NCBI GenBank assembly: GCA_903919315.1
Contig: CAIXHP010000003.1
Coordinates: 1 to 32,741 of the forward strand
Length of the DNA stretch: 32,741 nucleotides
Direction: 5' to 3'
DNA from: an uncultured Pseudomonadota bacterium
GTDB taxonomy: Bacteria; Pseudomonadota; Alphaproteobacteria; UBA9219
Shown here in pieces: positions 7,751 to 16,435 of this stretch. The notes under the pieces were generated by a model. That model had not been told where the DNA came from. It did no database searches and worked only from the letters and a program-made list of their open reading frames with translations. Each line of letters starts with the position of its first letter. The first letter of the stretch is position 1. Made by a program: the position numbers and the translations under genes.

Positions 7751-8821
7751 ATGGACGATACGCCCGAAACCAAGGAGATGACCGAAGAAGAACGGATGGC
7801 CGCCGAATGGGCGTCCGCGTCCGAAGGCGGCGCGGCGGAGCCGAGCGCCGAGGAAGCGCGGGTTCTGAGCCAGAACGAAATCGACAGTCTGCTGGGCTTT
7901 AGCGGCGGCAACACGGCGCAGGACAATTCCGGCATCATGGCGCTGATCAACAGCGCGCTCGTCAATTACGAACGTCTGCCGATGTTGGAGGTGGTCTTTG
8001 ACCGCCTCGTGCGCATGATGTCCACGTCGCTGCGCAATTTCACGTCGGACAACGTCGAGGTCAGCATCGACCAAATCACCTCGGTGCGTTTTGGCGATTA
8101 CCTGAATTCGATTCCGTTGCCCGCTATGCTGGCCGTGTTCAAGGCCGAGGAGTGGGACAATTCGGCGCTTATGACCATCGACAGCGCAATGATCTATTCG
8201 ATCGTTGACGTTTTGCTGGGCGGACGGCGCGGCACGGCGGCGATGCGCATCGAAGGTCGCCCCTACACCACCATCGAACGCAATCTGGTCGAGCGCCTCG
8301 TGCGCGTTGTTCTGGCCGACGTGTCCGGCGCGTTCGATCCGTTGTCGCCGGTGACCTTCCGCTTTGACCGTCTGGAAACGAATCCGCGCTTCGCGACCAT
8401 CGCCCGACCCGCCAACGCCGCCGTGCTGGCCAAATTGCGCATCGACATGGAAGATCGCGGCGGACGCATCGAGATTCTGATTCCCTACGCGACGTTGGAG
8501 CCGATCCGCGAACTTTTGCTCCAGATGTTCATGGGCGAAAAATTCGGGCGCGATTCGATTTGGGAAACCCATTTGGGCAACGAATTGTTGCAAACCAACA
8601 TGCATATGAACGCGGTTCTTGACGAGGTGACGTTGCCGCTCGGCGAGATCATCAATTGGAAGGTCGGCTCAAAGGTGATGCTGAACGTCAAACCCGACGA
8701 CCTGATCGCTCTGCGGGCGGGCGAGGTCACTCTGTTTCAAGGTAAAATGGGGTCGTTGAACGATCGCATCGCCGTGCGCGTGGAATCCGCCATGCTGCAT
8801 GATCCCAAACAGCAGGAGTAG
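7751..8821 (+). CDS. fliM: Flagellar motor switch protein FliM
   Basis: FliM is the C-ring protein that binds CheY-P and controls rotor direction. The CheY-binding motif LSQNEIDSLLGF lies at residues 39-50. In most FliM proteins it is at the very N-terminus, so this one carries an extra acidic leader of about 38 residues. The middle CheC-like domain includes FDRLVRMMSTSLRNFTSDNV and MTIDSAMIYSIVDVLLGG. The C-terminal FliN-like domain includes LPLGEIINWKVGSKVMLNV and QGKMGSLNDRIAVRVE. At 356 residues it is near normal length. No Shine-Dalgarno precedes ATG 7751; an ATG at codon 10 has AAGGAG directly against it, too close to be ideal, so the start is less certain than the gene. Confidence 0.95.
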   Translation: MDDTPETKEMTEEERMAAEWASASEGGAAEPSAEEARVLSQNEIDSLLGFSGGNTAQDNSGIMALINSALVNYERLPMLEVVFDRLVRMMSTSLRNFTSDNVEVSIDQITSVRFGDYLNSIPLPAMLAVFKAEEWDNSALMTIDSAMIYSIVDVLLGGRRGTAAMRIEGRPYTTIERNLVERLVRVVLADVSGAFDPLSPVTFRFDRLETNPRFATIARPANAAVLAKLRIDMEDRGGRIEILIPYATLEPIRELLLQMFMGEKFGRDSIWETHLGNELLQTNMHMNAVLDEVTLPLGEIINWKVGSKVMLNVKPDDLIALRAGEVTLFQGKMGSLNDRIAVRVESAMLHDPKQQE

Positions 8822-8824
8822 GCG

Positions 8825-9340
8825 ATGGGCGAACTTATTTCCGTTTTTCTCAACGCGGCGATGATCGCCTTGCTGGTGATCGGAATCGGCTATGCCGTCC
8901 GGTTGTCAAAGCAGTTGGCCGAACTCCGCGCCAGCCGGGCCGAGATGGGGCGCTTTGTCGCCGAATTCAGCAGCACGGTGCAACGCGCCGAAGCGGGCGT
9001 GCGCGGGCTGAAGCAGGCCGCCCGCGAAGGCGGCGACGATCTGGAACAGCTGATCGAAAAGGCCCAATCGCTTCGCGACGAGCTTCATTTTCTGGTCGAA
9101 AGCGCCGACCAAATCGCCAACCGTTTGAGCAACGCGGCTTCCGTCGCAGCGCGCGCGATGTTGCCGGAAACGCCTTCGGTCGCGCCGTCCAAGCCTGCGG
9201 CGACCGTTAAGCCTTCGGTCGCGCCGCCGGTCGCTTTGAAGCCGTCCGCGCCGGTGGCCGACAAGAAAGCGGTCGCCATGGGAGGCTCCAACTCGATGGC
9301 GGAGCGCGAGTTGCTCAAAGCGCTTGAGAAGCTAGGGTGA
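8825..9340 (+). CDS. DUF6468-like membrane-anchored coiled-coil protein of the flagellar operon
   Basis: The 171-residue protein begins with one transmembrane helix (VFLNAAMIALLVIGIGYAV, residues 7-25). A long charged helical region follows (LSKQLAELRASRAEMGRFVA to about residue 110), then a Pro/Ala-rich tail. This layout and its place between fliM and a MotE-like gene match the DUF6468 family of alphaproteobacterial flagellar operons. Its role is unknown; association with the stator or C-ring is inferred from context. It starts 3 nt after the fliM stop codon with AGGAG at 6-nt spacing, so translation is probably coupled. Confidence 0.72.
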   Translation: MGELISVFLNAAMIALLVIGIGYAVRLSKQLAELRASRAEMGRFVAEFSSTVQRAEAGVRGLKQAAREGGDDLEQLIEKAQSLRDELHFLVESADQIANRLSNAASVAARAMLPETPSVAPSKPAATVKPSVAPPVALKPSAPVADKKAVAMGGSNSMAERELLKALEKLG

Positions 9341-9344
9341 GGCG

Positions 9345-10037
9345 ATGATGCGTTTCCGCGTGGCTCACCCTAAGGTTTTTCTGCCGCTGATTATGTTCCT
9401 CAGCGTCCTGCTGGTAGGCGTGCGCGTCAACGAGTTGTGGACGGTGATGGCCGACGGCAAGGTTTTCCCCGTCGTCGCCACGGCGAGCGCTGCGGCGGAA
9501 GCGGCTCCCGCCCCGGCGGCGGCTCCGTCGCCGCCTCCCGTGACCACGGAAGGGAAGGATGCCCAAGGGGCTGGCGCGGCGGTGCCTGCGGCGGCTTCCG
9601 CGCCTGAGGCGGCTTTGGATGACGCGTCCAGCGCCGAGGCGGAGCTTATCAAGCAGCTTACGGATCGACGCGATCAGCTTGAGAAGCGCAACCATGCGCT
9701 GGATGCCCGCGAGGCGCTCATCCGCGTGGCCGAGCAGCGGGTCGATCAGAAGATCAAGGAGATGGAGACGCTGCGCACCCAATTGCAATCGATGGTCAAT
9801 CAGGCCGGAGCCGCGCAGCAGCAGCAACTCGACAATCTGGTCAAAATCTATGAGACCATGAAGCCCAAGGAAGCGGCGAAAATCTTTATGACGATGGAGT
9901 TGCCGGTTCTTTTGGGGGTCGTGCAGCGCATGAAGCCGCAGCGGACCGCGCCGATTATGGCCGAGATGGATCCCGAAAAAGCCAAGGAAATCACCGTCGC
10001 TCTGACCAAACAGGATCAATTACCCCCTGTGAAGTAG
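9345..10037 (+). CDS. MotE-like flagellar protein with MgtE_N-type domain
   Basis: The 230-residue protein starts with a signal-anchor (VFLPLIMFLSVLLVGVRV). A Pro/Ala-rich linker (around residues 45-90) and a coiled coil (ELIKQLTDRRDQLEKRNHAL, REALIRVAEQRVDQKIKEME) follow. The C-terminal domain resembles the MgtE intracellular N domain (IYETMKPKEAAKIFMTME, MKPQRTAPIMAEMDPEKAKE). This is the architecture of MotE, described in rhizobia as a periplasmic chaperone of the stator protein MotC, and of FliG/FlbB-like flagellar proteins. The gene follows its neighbour by 4 nt. Two adjacent ATG codons (9345 and 9348) are possible starts behind GGGTGAGG. The exact role here is inferred. Confidence 0.75.
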   Translation: MMRFRVAHPKVFLPLIMFLSVLLVGVRVNELWTVMADGKVFPVVATASAAAEAAPAPAAAPSPPPVTTEGKDAQGAGAAVPAAASAPEAALDDASSAEAELIKQLTDRRDQLEKRNHALDAREALIRVAEQRVDQKIKEMETLRTQLQSMVNQAGAAQQQQLDNLVKIYETMKPKEAAKIFMTMELPVLLGVVQRMKPQRTAPIMAEMDPEKAKEITVALTKQDQLPPVK

Positions 10038-10235
10038 GGGCTTTGGCCTTGTCTGTGGGGCGCGTCGAGCTGAAATTATGCGGAAATGGCCGTCTGGGCT
10101 GTAAAGGCTTGAGGCGGTAACCAAATTTTCAGCTTCTCGGGTCTAGTCTTTCCAACCTAACCACGGCGTAGCTTTCGATGGGGCTGTCTCCACCTCCCTG
10201 TCCGCGCCCTCGAGACGAAAAGCAAGGAGCCTGCC

Positions 10236-10622
10236 ATGGCTGTCGACATGAATATGAACGTGCTGATCGTCGATGATTACAAGACGATGCTGCGCATTAT
10301 CGAAAATCTGCTCAAGCAGTTGGGATTTAAGAATATTTCCCAAGCGACCGACGGCACGATGGCGCTCAAGATGTTGCGCGAGGGCAGTTTCGGCCTCGTT
10401 ATTTCCGACTGGAACATGGAGCCGATGACGGGCTTGCAGCTTTTGAAGGAAGTGCGCGCCGACGTTAAGCTCAAGACGACACCTTTCATCATGGTTACGG
10501 CCGAGAGCAAGACGGAGAACGTCATTGCCGCCAAGGAGGCGGGTGTCAACAACTATATCGTCAAGCCGTTCAACGCCGAGACTTTGAAACAGAAAATCGC
10601 GGCCGTTCTGGGCGCTTTCTGA
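10236..10622 (+). CDS. cheY: Chemotaxis response regulator CheY
   Basis: This single-domain receiver of 128 residues binds FliM when phosphorylated and changes motor rotation. The acidic pair D13/D14 (LIVDDYKTM), the phosphorylation site D58 (LVISDWNMEPMTG), T88 (VTAES) and K110 (YIVKPFNAETL) are all present. There is no output domain. AAGGAG at 6-nt spacing supports ATG 10236. The 198-bp upstream gap has no gene; it holds a long-range inverted repeat AGCTGAAA / TTTCAGCT (10068-10075 and 10127-10134) of unclear meaning. cheZ follows after 25 bp, so the signal and its phosphatase are probably made together. Confidence 0.95.
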   Translation: MAVDMNMNVLIVDDYKTMLRIIENLLKQLGFKNISQATDGTMALKMLREGSFGLVISDWNMEPMTGLQLLKEVRADVKLKTTPFIMVTAESKTENVIAAKEAGVNNYIVKPFNAETLKQKIAAVLGAF

Positions 10623-10647
10623 GAATGACCGACCGGGGGATTTATCG

Positions 10648-11304
10648 ATGACCGACGCTGATCGCTTCGCCACGCTGGAAACGAACCTGCACCAGAAAAT
10701 CAAGGACGCGCACGCGGCGGCCCAGCAACCGCTCTCCGCCGACGACATCACCGGCATCGTGCGTCAGGTGGTGGGGTCGTTGTCCGGCGATATTTCGGCC
10801 TCCGACCTGAAATTCTATGCCGAACTGGAAGACTTGGCCACTTACATCCGCCACGCCAAGCAGGAAATCGCGGCGATCCAGCCCAAGGACATCAGCACCA
10901 GCCATATTCCGAACGCCACCGACGAATTGGACGCGGTGGTCGGCGCGACCGAGGACGCGACCAACAAAATCATGGACGTGTGCGACGAAATCACTTCCAT
11001 CGCCGGTTCGTGCGCGCCCGAAATCAACGAGAAGCTGATCGCCTGCACCACAAAAGTGTACGAAGCCTGCAATTTTCAGGACATCACGGGCCAACGTATC
11101 ACCAAGGTGGTGCAAACCCTCAAGCACATCGACGGCAAGGTCGGCGCGTTGTTGCTCGCCTTGGGCGAGGAAATTCATCGGGGCGGCGGCGATACGGCCC
11201 CTCCGGCTCCCGTCGATTCTGAGAAGGTTCTGCTCAATGGGCCTCAGCTGCCAAAGAACGCCATCGACCAAGACGCTATAGATCGTTTGCTTTCCGGCAT
11301 GTAA
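10648..11304 (+). CDS. cheZ: CheZ-family protein phosphatase of CheY-P
   Basis: CheZ speeds dephosphorylation of CheY-P. The 218-residue protein is mostly helical and holds the family signature CNFQDITGQRITKV, with D145 and Q149 matching the catalytic Asp and Gln of E. coli CheZ (D143, Q147). The C-terminus, AIDQDAIDRLLSGM, resembles the CheY-tethering helix of CheZ. The gene lies 25 bp after cheY. CheZ is well known in gammaproteobacteria but also occurs in Rhodospirillales-like genomes beside cheY, as here. Confidence 0.88.
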   Translation: MTDADRFATLETNLHQKIKDAHAAAQQPLSADDITGIVRQVVGSLSGDISASDLKFYAELEDLATYIRHAKQEIAAIQPKDISTSHIPNATDELDAVVGATEDATNKIMDVCDEITSIAGSCAPEINEKLIACTTKVYEACNFQDITGQRITKVVQTLKHIDGKVGALLLALGEEIHRGGGDTAPPAPVDSEKVLLNGPQLPKNAIDQDAIDRLLSGM

Positions 11305-11322
11305 GCGGCGATGATGGGACTT

Positions 11323-11343
11323 CGGCGGAACGCGCGGTTCCGC
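11323..11343 (+). terminator. Hairpin after cheZ, weak terminator candidate
   Basis: An 8-bp stem, GGCGGAAC (11323-11330) and GTTCCGCC (11336-11343), has a 5-nt loop and lies 19 bp past the cheZ stop codon. A short T tract appears only about 14 nt later, so it is not a classical intrinsic terminator. Confidence 0.3.
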
Positions 11344-11428
11344 CTCCTGTCGTTCGGTTTTCCTTCGGCTTGTCGCTTGGTTTCTCCTTGTTCTCCGGCG
11401 ATGGTTGATTCATGTTAGGGCGCGAATC

Positions 11429-14400
11429 ATGGCGTCGAATCATGCTCCATCTTGTCTGCGACACATCCTGCCGCTCGTTTGCGCCGGGATGCTTTTGCTC
11501 GGCTTTGCGCTGCCCGTTGGCGCGGCGGAGCCGTCGGCCGATAGCGCGGCGCCGCTTGCGCTGACGGCGCGGGCGGGGGTTCATCCCGAATTCGACCGGC
11601 TAGTGTTTGACGCGGTCCGCGCGCCTGTTTTTGAAATTCATCGCGACGGCTCTCGCGTGACGATCCAATTCGCGCAACCGATGACGATCAATGTGCGCGG
11701 GGTGACGGCGGCGCGGCTGAGCCGCGTGCGCGATGTCGCGGTGACGGAGGACGTGGCGCGTCCGGCGGTTCGCTTTACCGTCGCGCCTACGGCGGTTCTC
11801 AAGAATTCCGCCAGCAATACCGCTGTGATTTTCGATGTCTTTGGCCCTCCCGCTTCGCCCTCTGACGGCGCGACGGAGCCGAGGGTTAAGGAGGAGCCCA
11901 AGGTCGAGGTGAAGACCAAGTCCGAGGCCAAGCCGGTGGCTCAAGAGTCTCCGGCTGCCGCGACGGATAAACCTGTTGTTGTTCCGCCTGTGCCGGTGCC
12001 CGCTACCGCCAAAGCCGCGCCGCCTGCGGCTTTGCCTTCCGTGGCGTTGCCGTCGATGCCGCCCAACGACAAAAATGCGGTGACGAAAGCCGCGCCGCCG
12101 CCCGCCGAGACGGCGAGCCGCGTGCCTCCGGCGTTGGGCGCGGCGGCGAAAGTCTTGCCTGATGTGGGTGCCGCTCCGGAACTGGTGGTCGCGCTTGATC
12201 CAGGCGTGCCGACGGGGGCCGTGATCTTCACGCGCGGCGGCTATGGTTACGTCGTCTTTGACCGCAAATTGACGCTCGACAAGGCGGCGTTGACCGCCAA
12301 CCAACCGGCGCCGCGCGTTCAACTGGAGCCGCTTGATCTGCCACGCAACGGCGGGTTTCGCTTTGCCGTTCCTGCGGGCGCGGACATCAGCGCGATGCTT
12401 TCCGGCAATGTCTGGCAGATTTACCTCAGCCGCCAACGCCGCGAGATTACGGTGACGACCGAGCTGGTGGCGCAACCCGACTTTGCCCTCGGCGCGCGTT
12501 TGTTGTTGCCCGTCGCCGATGCGCCGGAGCCGGTGCGGTTCACGGATCCCGTGGTCGGCGACGATATTATGATCGTGCCGCTGCGCGAAGCCGAGTCGTT
12601 CGGCGTGATGCGCCGTTTTGTGGATTGCGACATCGTTCCCTCCGCGCAGGGGCTCGTCGTCAGGCCTCGGCACGAGAAGGTCGTCGTGCGCACTGTTTCG
12701 GACGGCGTGGAGGTAACCGCTGCCGGAGGCCTTCGTCTTTCGAGTCGCGACGACACGGGCGCTTCGTTGCAATCCGACAAAAAGGCCAAGGCGGCGGCGG
12801 TGGGCAAATCGCTGTTCGACTTTGCCCTGTGGACCGGAAAGCCGAAGGAATCCTTTACCATGGCGCGCCAGCGCCTCATGCAAACGGCGGTGGACGTGCC
12901 GGACGCTGAACGCGCGCGCGCGCGGCTGGAATTAGCGCGTTTTTATTTTGCCCATGCCATGGGCGATGAAGCTCTCTCTTTGTTAGGTTTGCTTTTGAAG
13001 CAGGTCCCCGATCTGGCTTCTCATGCCGAGTTTCTGGCCTTGCGCGGCGCGGCCCGCATTTTGTCCGGCCACGCGCAGGATGGTCTGCGCGACTTGAGCA
13101 TCCCCGCGTTGCGCCAACAACCGGAAATCGAACTGTGGCAGGCGGCGGGCGCGGCCCAGCTGCGCGATTGGGTCTCGGCGGAGGAAAAGTTCAACCGCAG
13201 CGAGGGTGTGTTGACGGGGTATCCCGAACCTTTCTACTCCCGTTTCTCGGTGCTGGCGATTGAAGCGGCTCTTGCCACGAACAGGGATCACGAGGCGGCG
13301 GAGTGGCTTGATCGTTTGGAAGACGGGCCTCATGAGGAGAGCGTCGATCCGGCGTTGCATTATCTGCGCGGCGTGCTGCACAGCAAGTCGGGACGCGCCA
13401 AGATGGCGCAGGAGTTGTGGCGACGCGTTGCCGAATCTTCCGACCATCTCTACAAGATCCGCGCCGAGCTGGCGTTGATCGATCTCGGCGTCGCCACCGG
13501 CTCCTTGACGGCGACGCAGGCGGCCGATCAGCTTGAGGGGCTGCGTTATGCGTGGCGGGGCGACGACCTTGAACTCGATATTTTGCACCGTTTGGGTAAT
13601 TTCTACATCGAGAGCAAGAATTTCAAGGCGGGGCTTGGCGCGTTGGCGCAGGCGGTGCGCTATTATCCCGACAGCCCTTTGACGCCGTCCATCCGCGCCG
13701 ACATGGTCAAGACGTTTCGCGACATTTACATCGGCGACGCGGGCAAGAATGTGTCGCCTGTTGAAGCTTTGACGCTTTTCCAGCAGTTCCGCGATCTGGT
13801 GCCGCCTGGCGAAGATGGCAAAGCGGTTCTGCGCAATCTGACCGAACGTTTGGTGGCGATCGATTTGTTGGAGCAGGCGGCGGGGTTGCTGGAAGACCAA
13901 GTGAAGAACGAGCCGAAGAGCGAAGAAAAGGCGCAAATCGCTACCCGACTGGCCGCGATCCGGCTGTTGGACCACAATCCTGACGCTGCGATCACTGCGC
14001 TGGACGCCAGCGCGAGCGATGGTCTGCCTGACGCTCTGCAGGCCGAACGCCGGTTGCTGCGCGCGCGCGCTTTGTCGGAACAACGCAAGGAAGTCGAGGC
14101 TCTGGAGCTTTTCAAGGACGACACCAGCGTTCCCGCCAAGATGCTTCGCGCCGACATCACCATGCGGGCGCAGCGTTGGAGCGAAGCGGCCAAGGCGCTG
14201 TCTGAGCTTATCGGTGATCCTCCCAAACCCGGCATCACGCTCTCGCCGCAGCAGGCGCAGTGGTTGGTGAACGACGCTATCGCTTTATCGTTGGCGGGCG
14301 ACACGGCGGGGCTGGATCGGTTGGCCATCGACTTTGGCGCGGCCATGGCGGGGACGACCCAGAGCGATACGTTCCGCGTGCTGACCCGTCCCGAGAAAGC

Positions 14401-14530
14401 GACGCAGATGCGCGACATCGCCGCCGCGCAGGCCCGTATCGCCGAAGTCGATATGTTCCGTGGTTTTCTCGATACCTATCGCGGCGCGCCGCCGACGGAT
14501 CCGAAAGCGGCGAACGGCAAGGGGAAGTAG
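11429..14530 (+). CDS. Large secreted TPR-repeat protein of the motility locus
   Basis: The protein has about 1,033 residues. A signal peptide (LRHILPLVCAGMLLLGFALP, cleavage near VGAA) is followed by a beta-rich, AMIN-like stretch (residues 45-140, FDRLVFDAVRAPVFEIHRDG), a Pro/Ala/Lys linker (about 145-250) and a second beta-rich part (about 250-430). From about residue 470 to 1000 come helical TPR-like repeats (e.g. ARLELARFYFAHAMGDEALS, LHRLGNFYIESKNFKAGLGA, LRARALSEQRKEVEALELF). It probably acts in the periplasm as a scaffold. Position after cheYZ suggests a motility role, as TPR proteins occupy this place in related genomes, but none is shown. The frame is open from TTG 11405; ATG 11429 with TTAGGG at 8-nt spacing gives the signal peptide. 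It ends 2 bp from the convergent nth gene. Confidence 0.8.
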   Translation: MASNHAPSCLRHILPLVCAGMLLLGFALPVGAAEPSADSAAPLALTARAGVHPEFDRLVFDAVRAPVFEIHRDGSRVTIQFAQPMTINVRGVTAARLSRVRDVAVTEDVARPAVRFTVAPTAVLKNSASNTAVIFDVFGPPASPSDGATEPRVKEEPKVEVKTKSEAKPVAQESPAAATDKPVVVPPVPVPATAKAAPPAALPSVALPSMPPNDKNAVTKAAPPPAETASRVPPALGAAAKVLPDVGAAPELVVALDPGVPTGAVIFTRGGYGYVVFDRKLTLDKAALTANQPAPRVQLEPLDLPRNGGFRFAVPAGADISAMLSGNVWQIYLSRQRREITVTTELVAQPDFALGARLLLPVADAPEPVRFTDPVVGDDIMIVPLREAESFGVMRRFVDCDIVPSAQGLVVRPRHEKVVVRTVSDGVEVTAAGGLRLSSRDDTGASLQSDKKAKAAAVGKSLFDFALWTGKPKESFTMARQRLMQTAVDVPDAERARARLELARFYFAHAMGDEALSLLGLLLKQVPDLASHAEFLALRGAARILSGHAQDGLRDLSIPALRQQPEIELWQAAGAAQLRDWVSAEEKFNRSEGVLTGYPEPFYSRFSVLAIEAALATNRDHEAAEWLDRLEDGPHEESVDPALHYLRGVLHSKSGRAKMAQELWRRVAESSDHLYKIRAELALIDLGVATGSLTATQAADQLEGLRYAWRGDDLELDILHRLGNFYIESKNFKAGLGALAQAVRYYPDSPLTPSIRADMVKTFRDIYIGDAGKNVSPVEALTLFQQFRDLVPPGEDGKAVLRNLTERLVAIDLLEQAAGLLEDQVKNEPKSEEKAQIATRLAAIRLLDHNPDAAITALDASASDGLPDALQAERRLLRARALSEQRKEVEALELFKDDTSVPAKMLRADITMRAQRWSEAAKALSELIGDPPKPGITLSPQQAQWLVNDAIALSLAGDTAGLDRLAIDFGAAMAGTTQSDTFRVLTRPEKATQMRDIAAAQARIAEVDMFRGFLDTYRGAPPTDPKAANGKGK

Positions 14531-14532
14531 GC

Positions 14533-15168
14533 TTACGCGCCCGTCTTGTCCTTGAAACCGCACAGGTCGCGCACGGGGCAGTGGGGGCAATCCGGCGCGC
14601 GGGCTTTGCAGACATAGCGGCCATGCAGGATCAGCCAATGGTGGGCGTGTGGCATCCATGCCGCCGGGATGACTTTCAGCAGTTTTTCTTCGACCGCTTC
14701 CGGCGTTTTGCCGGAGGCTATACCGGTGCGGTTGGCGACGCGGAAGACGTGCGTGTCCACCGCCAGCGTCGGTTCGCCAAAGGCGACGTTCAGCACTACA
14801 TTCGCGGTTTTGCGTCCCACGCCGGGAAGGGATTGCAGCGCGTCACGCGTGCGCGGTACGTCGCCGCCGAAACGCTCGACCAACAGGCGCGACAACGCGA
14901 TGATGTTTTTCGCCTTGGCGTTGAACAGGCCGATGGTTTTGATGTGGTCTTTCAATCCGGCTTCGCCGAGTTCCAGCATTTGCTGCGGGGTCTTTACATG
15001 GGCGAAGAGTTTGGCTGTGGCTTTGTTCACCCCCGCATCGGTCGCTTGCGCCGACAGCACGACGGCCACCAGAAGCGTGTAGGGGTTGACGTAGTTAAGC
15101 TCGCTTTTCGGCGCGGGGTTGAGCGCGGCGAGGCGGCGGAAAAATTCATGGATCGCGGCGGGTTTCAT
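14533..15168 (-). CDS. nth: Endonuclease III (DNA glycosylase/AP lyase)
   Basis: Nth removes oxidised pyrimidines and cleaves the abasic strand in base-excision repair. The helix-hairpin-helix LPGVGRKTANVVLNVAFG contains catalytic K120, and VDTHVFRVANR contains D138, the same numbers as in E. coli. The [4Fe-4S] loop has C187, C194, C197 and C203 in the canonical C-x6-C-x2-C-x5-C spacing. The frame is open to 15243, but ATG 15168 (MKPAAIHEFFRRL) gives 211 residues, the standard length. It is divergent from ogt across 73 bp, so two DNA-repair genes share an upstream region. Confidence 0.97.
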   Translation of the reverse strand: MKPAAIHEFFRRLAALNPAPKSELNYVNPYTLLVAVVLSAQATDAGVNKATAKLFAHVKTPQQMLELGEAGLKDHIKTIGLFNAKAKNIIALSRLLVERFGGDVPRTRDALQSLPGVGRKTANVVLNVAFGEPTLAVDTHVFRVANRTGIASGKTPEAVEEKLLKVIPAAWMPHAHHWLILHGRYVCKARAPDCPHCPVRDLCGFKDKTGA

Positions 15169-15176
15169 CGGACGGT

Positions 15177-15205
15177 TTGGTTGTTGCGGGCGGGACGCGT
15201 ATAAT
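15177..15205 (+). promoter_or_regulatory. Candidate promoter for ogt in the nth-ogt gap
   Basis: A perfect -10 box TATAAT (15200-15205) lies 17 bp after a weak -35 box TTGGTT (15177-15182). The predicted transcription start would be about 30 bp before the ogt ATG. No Ada-type box was recognised. Confidence 0.5.
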
Positions 15206-15241
15206 AGGCACGGCTTTCGCCGGAAATGAAGGGACGGACGC

Positions 15242-15766
15242 ATGGCGCGTATTGCCGTTGTTTTCTCCGCCGAACCGCCCGCCCGCGTGCGGTGGGGGCG
15301 GTGCGATGCGTCTTGCGGTCCGGTGACGATCGGCGTGACGGACGATGGCGCGGTGTGCCGTGTGGGCTTTGGCGAGCCGACGGCATTGCTCCTGAACGCT
15401 TGGCGGCGGCATTGGCCGGGCGCGGTTTTTACGGAGGATGCTGCCGCTGCAATGTTTGTCGCCGAGGCGCTTGCTTCGCAGGCCGCCGTGACGGTGCGGT
15501 TGTCGGGGACGGAATTTCAACGCGAGGTCTGGAAAGCATTGTTGGACATTCCGGCGGGGCAGGTCGTGACCTATGCCCTTCTCGCGCAGCGTATCGGCAG
15601 GCCCATGGCGGCGCGGGCGGTGGGGAGCGCGTTGGGGGCTAATCCGGTGCCGATCCTCGTGCCATGCCATCGCGTGATTGCCAGCGACGGCTCTCTGGGC
15701 GGTTTCGGGGGTGGTTTGGCGGTCAAGCGGCTGTTGCTGGCGGGCGAGGGCGTGGCGATTCAGTGA
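15242..15766 (+). CDS. ogt: Methylated-DNA--protein-cysteine methyltransferase
   Basis: This suicide repair protein transfers the alkyl group from O6-alkylguanine to its own cysteine. The C-terminal domain has the helix-turn-helix region [20 protein letters not shown] and [23 protein letters not shown], with acceptor C142 in PCHRV. The N-terminal domain is short. GAAGGG upstream supports ATG 15242; the protein has 174 residues. It could equally be named ada-C or ogt, and it has no Ada-type N-terminal zinc domain. Its last 7 bp overlap the end of the convergent CPBP gene. Confidence 0.93.
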   Translation: MARIAVVFSAEPPARVRWGRCDASCGPVTIGVTDDGAVCRVGFGEPTALLLNAWRRHWPGAVFTEDAAAAMFVAEALASQAAVTVRLSGTEFQREVWKALLDIPAGQVVTYALLAQRIGRPMAARAVGSALGANPVPILVPCHRVIASDGSLGGFGGGLAVKRLLLAGEGVAIQ

Positions 15767-16413
15767 ATGCCGCCGCTGAAGAAATACCTGCCCAAGCCCA
15801 GCGTGAAGATCAGGCAGCCATAGGCCGCGTGTTCCAGCGCCGCGCTTTTCAATGAACGGTGCCGGGCGTAGCTCGTGGCGAAGATCAGGCCGCCGATGGC
15901 GCACAGGGTGGGCGCGACCCAGTTGTTGAACATGATGTGCGAGAATCCGAACAGCAACGCGTTGGCGGCAATGAAAAGCGTCGATTGCGGCAGGAGCGTT
16001 TGATACCGCGCGAAGAAAAAACTGCGGAACACGAGTTCTTGCGGCACCACGGACAGCAGCGGATAGAGCAGCATCACCAGCGCCCACAGGCCGGGGCGGG
16101 TTTGGGGGAAGCTCAGGAAACGATCCGGCACGAGATACCATGTGAGCGTCGCCAATAGGGGGGCGAGCAGAAGAAAGCGCGTTATGGCGCGGCGGCGGGA
16201 GCCGTCCGGCCAACCGTTGCCGTGCCACAAGCGCCGCCATGAAAAATCCGGCGCTTGGCTGAGCTGGACGATGGCGTAGGCGGTGCAGAGCCACAGACAC
16301 AGATGGATCGTCCAACGCGGCCCGCTGTAGACCTCCAGTCCCACCGGCGCGCCGACGTACAGCACGAGCAATTCGAGCCAGAGAAGGGAGGAAGGTGTAG
16401 CGATGCGGCGCAT
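15760..16413 (-). CDS. CPBP-family (Abi/CAAX protease-like) integral membrane protein
   Basis: The 217-residue protein has about six hydrophobic helices. The CPBP core motifs are present as [17 protein letters not shown] (motif 1), [12 protein letters not shown] (motif 2 His) and [10 protein letters not shown] (third motif His). Motif 1 reads QExxxR rather than the usual EExxxR, so the first catalytic Glu is Gln. This is either a subfamily variant or a loss of protease activity. It starts 22 bp after the dnaJ stop codon on the same strand, with GAGGA 8 nt before ATG, so it probably belongs to the dnaK-dnaJ transcript. Its 3' end overlaps ogt by 7 bp. Function in this organism is unknown; membrane-protein quality control would fit the neighbours but is only inference. 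Confidence 0.82.
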   Translation of the reverse strand: MRRIATPSSLLWLELLVLYVGAPVGLEVYSGPRWTIHLCLWLCTAYAIVQLSQAPDFSWRRLWHGNGWPDGSRRRAITRFLLLAPLLATLTWYLVPDRFLSFPQTRPGLWALVMLLYPLLSVVPQELVFRSFFFARYQTLLPQSTLFIAANALLFGFSHIMFNNWVAPTLCAIGGLIFATSYARHRSLKSAALEHAAYGCLIFTLGLGRYFFSGGIH

Positions 16414-16435
16414 CGGCGGTTCCTCTGGGTTTTTT

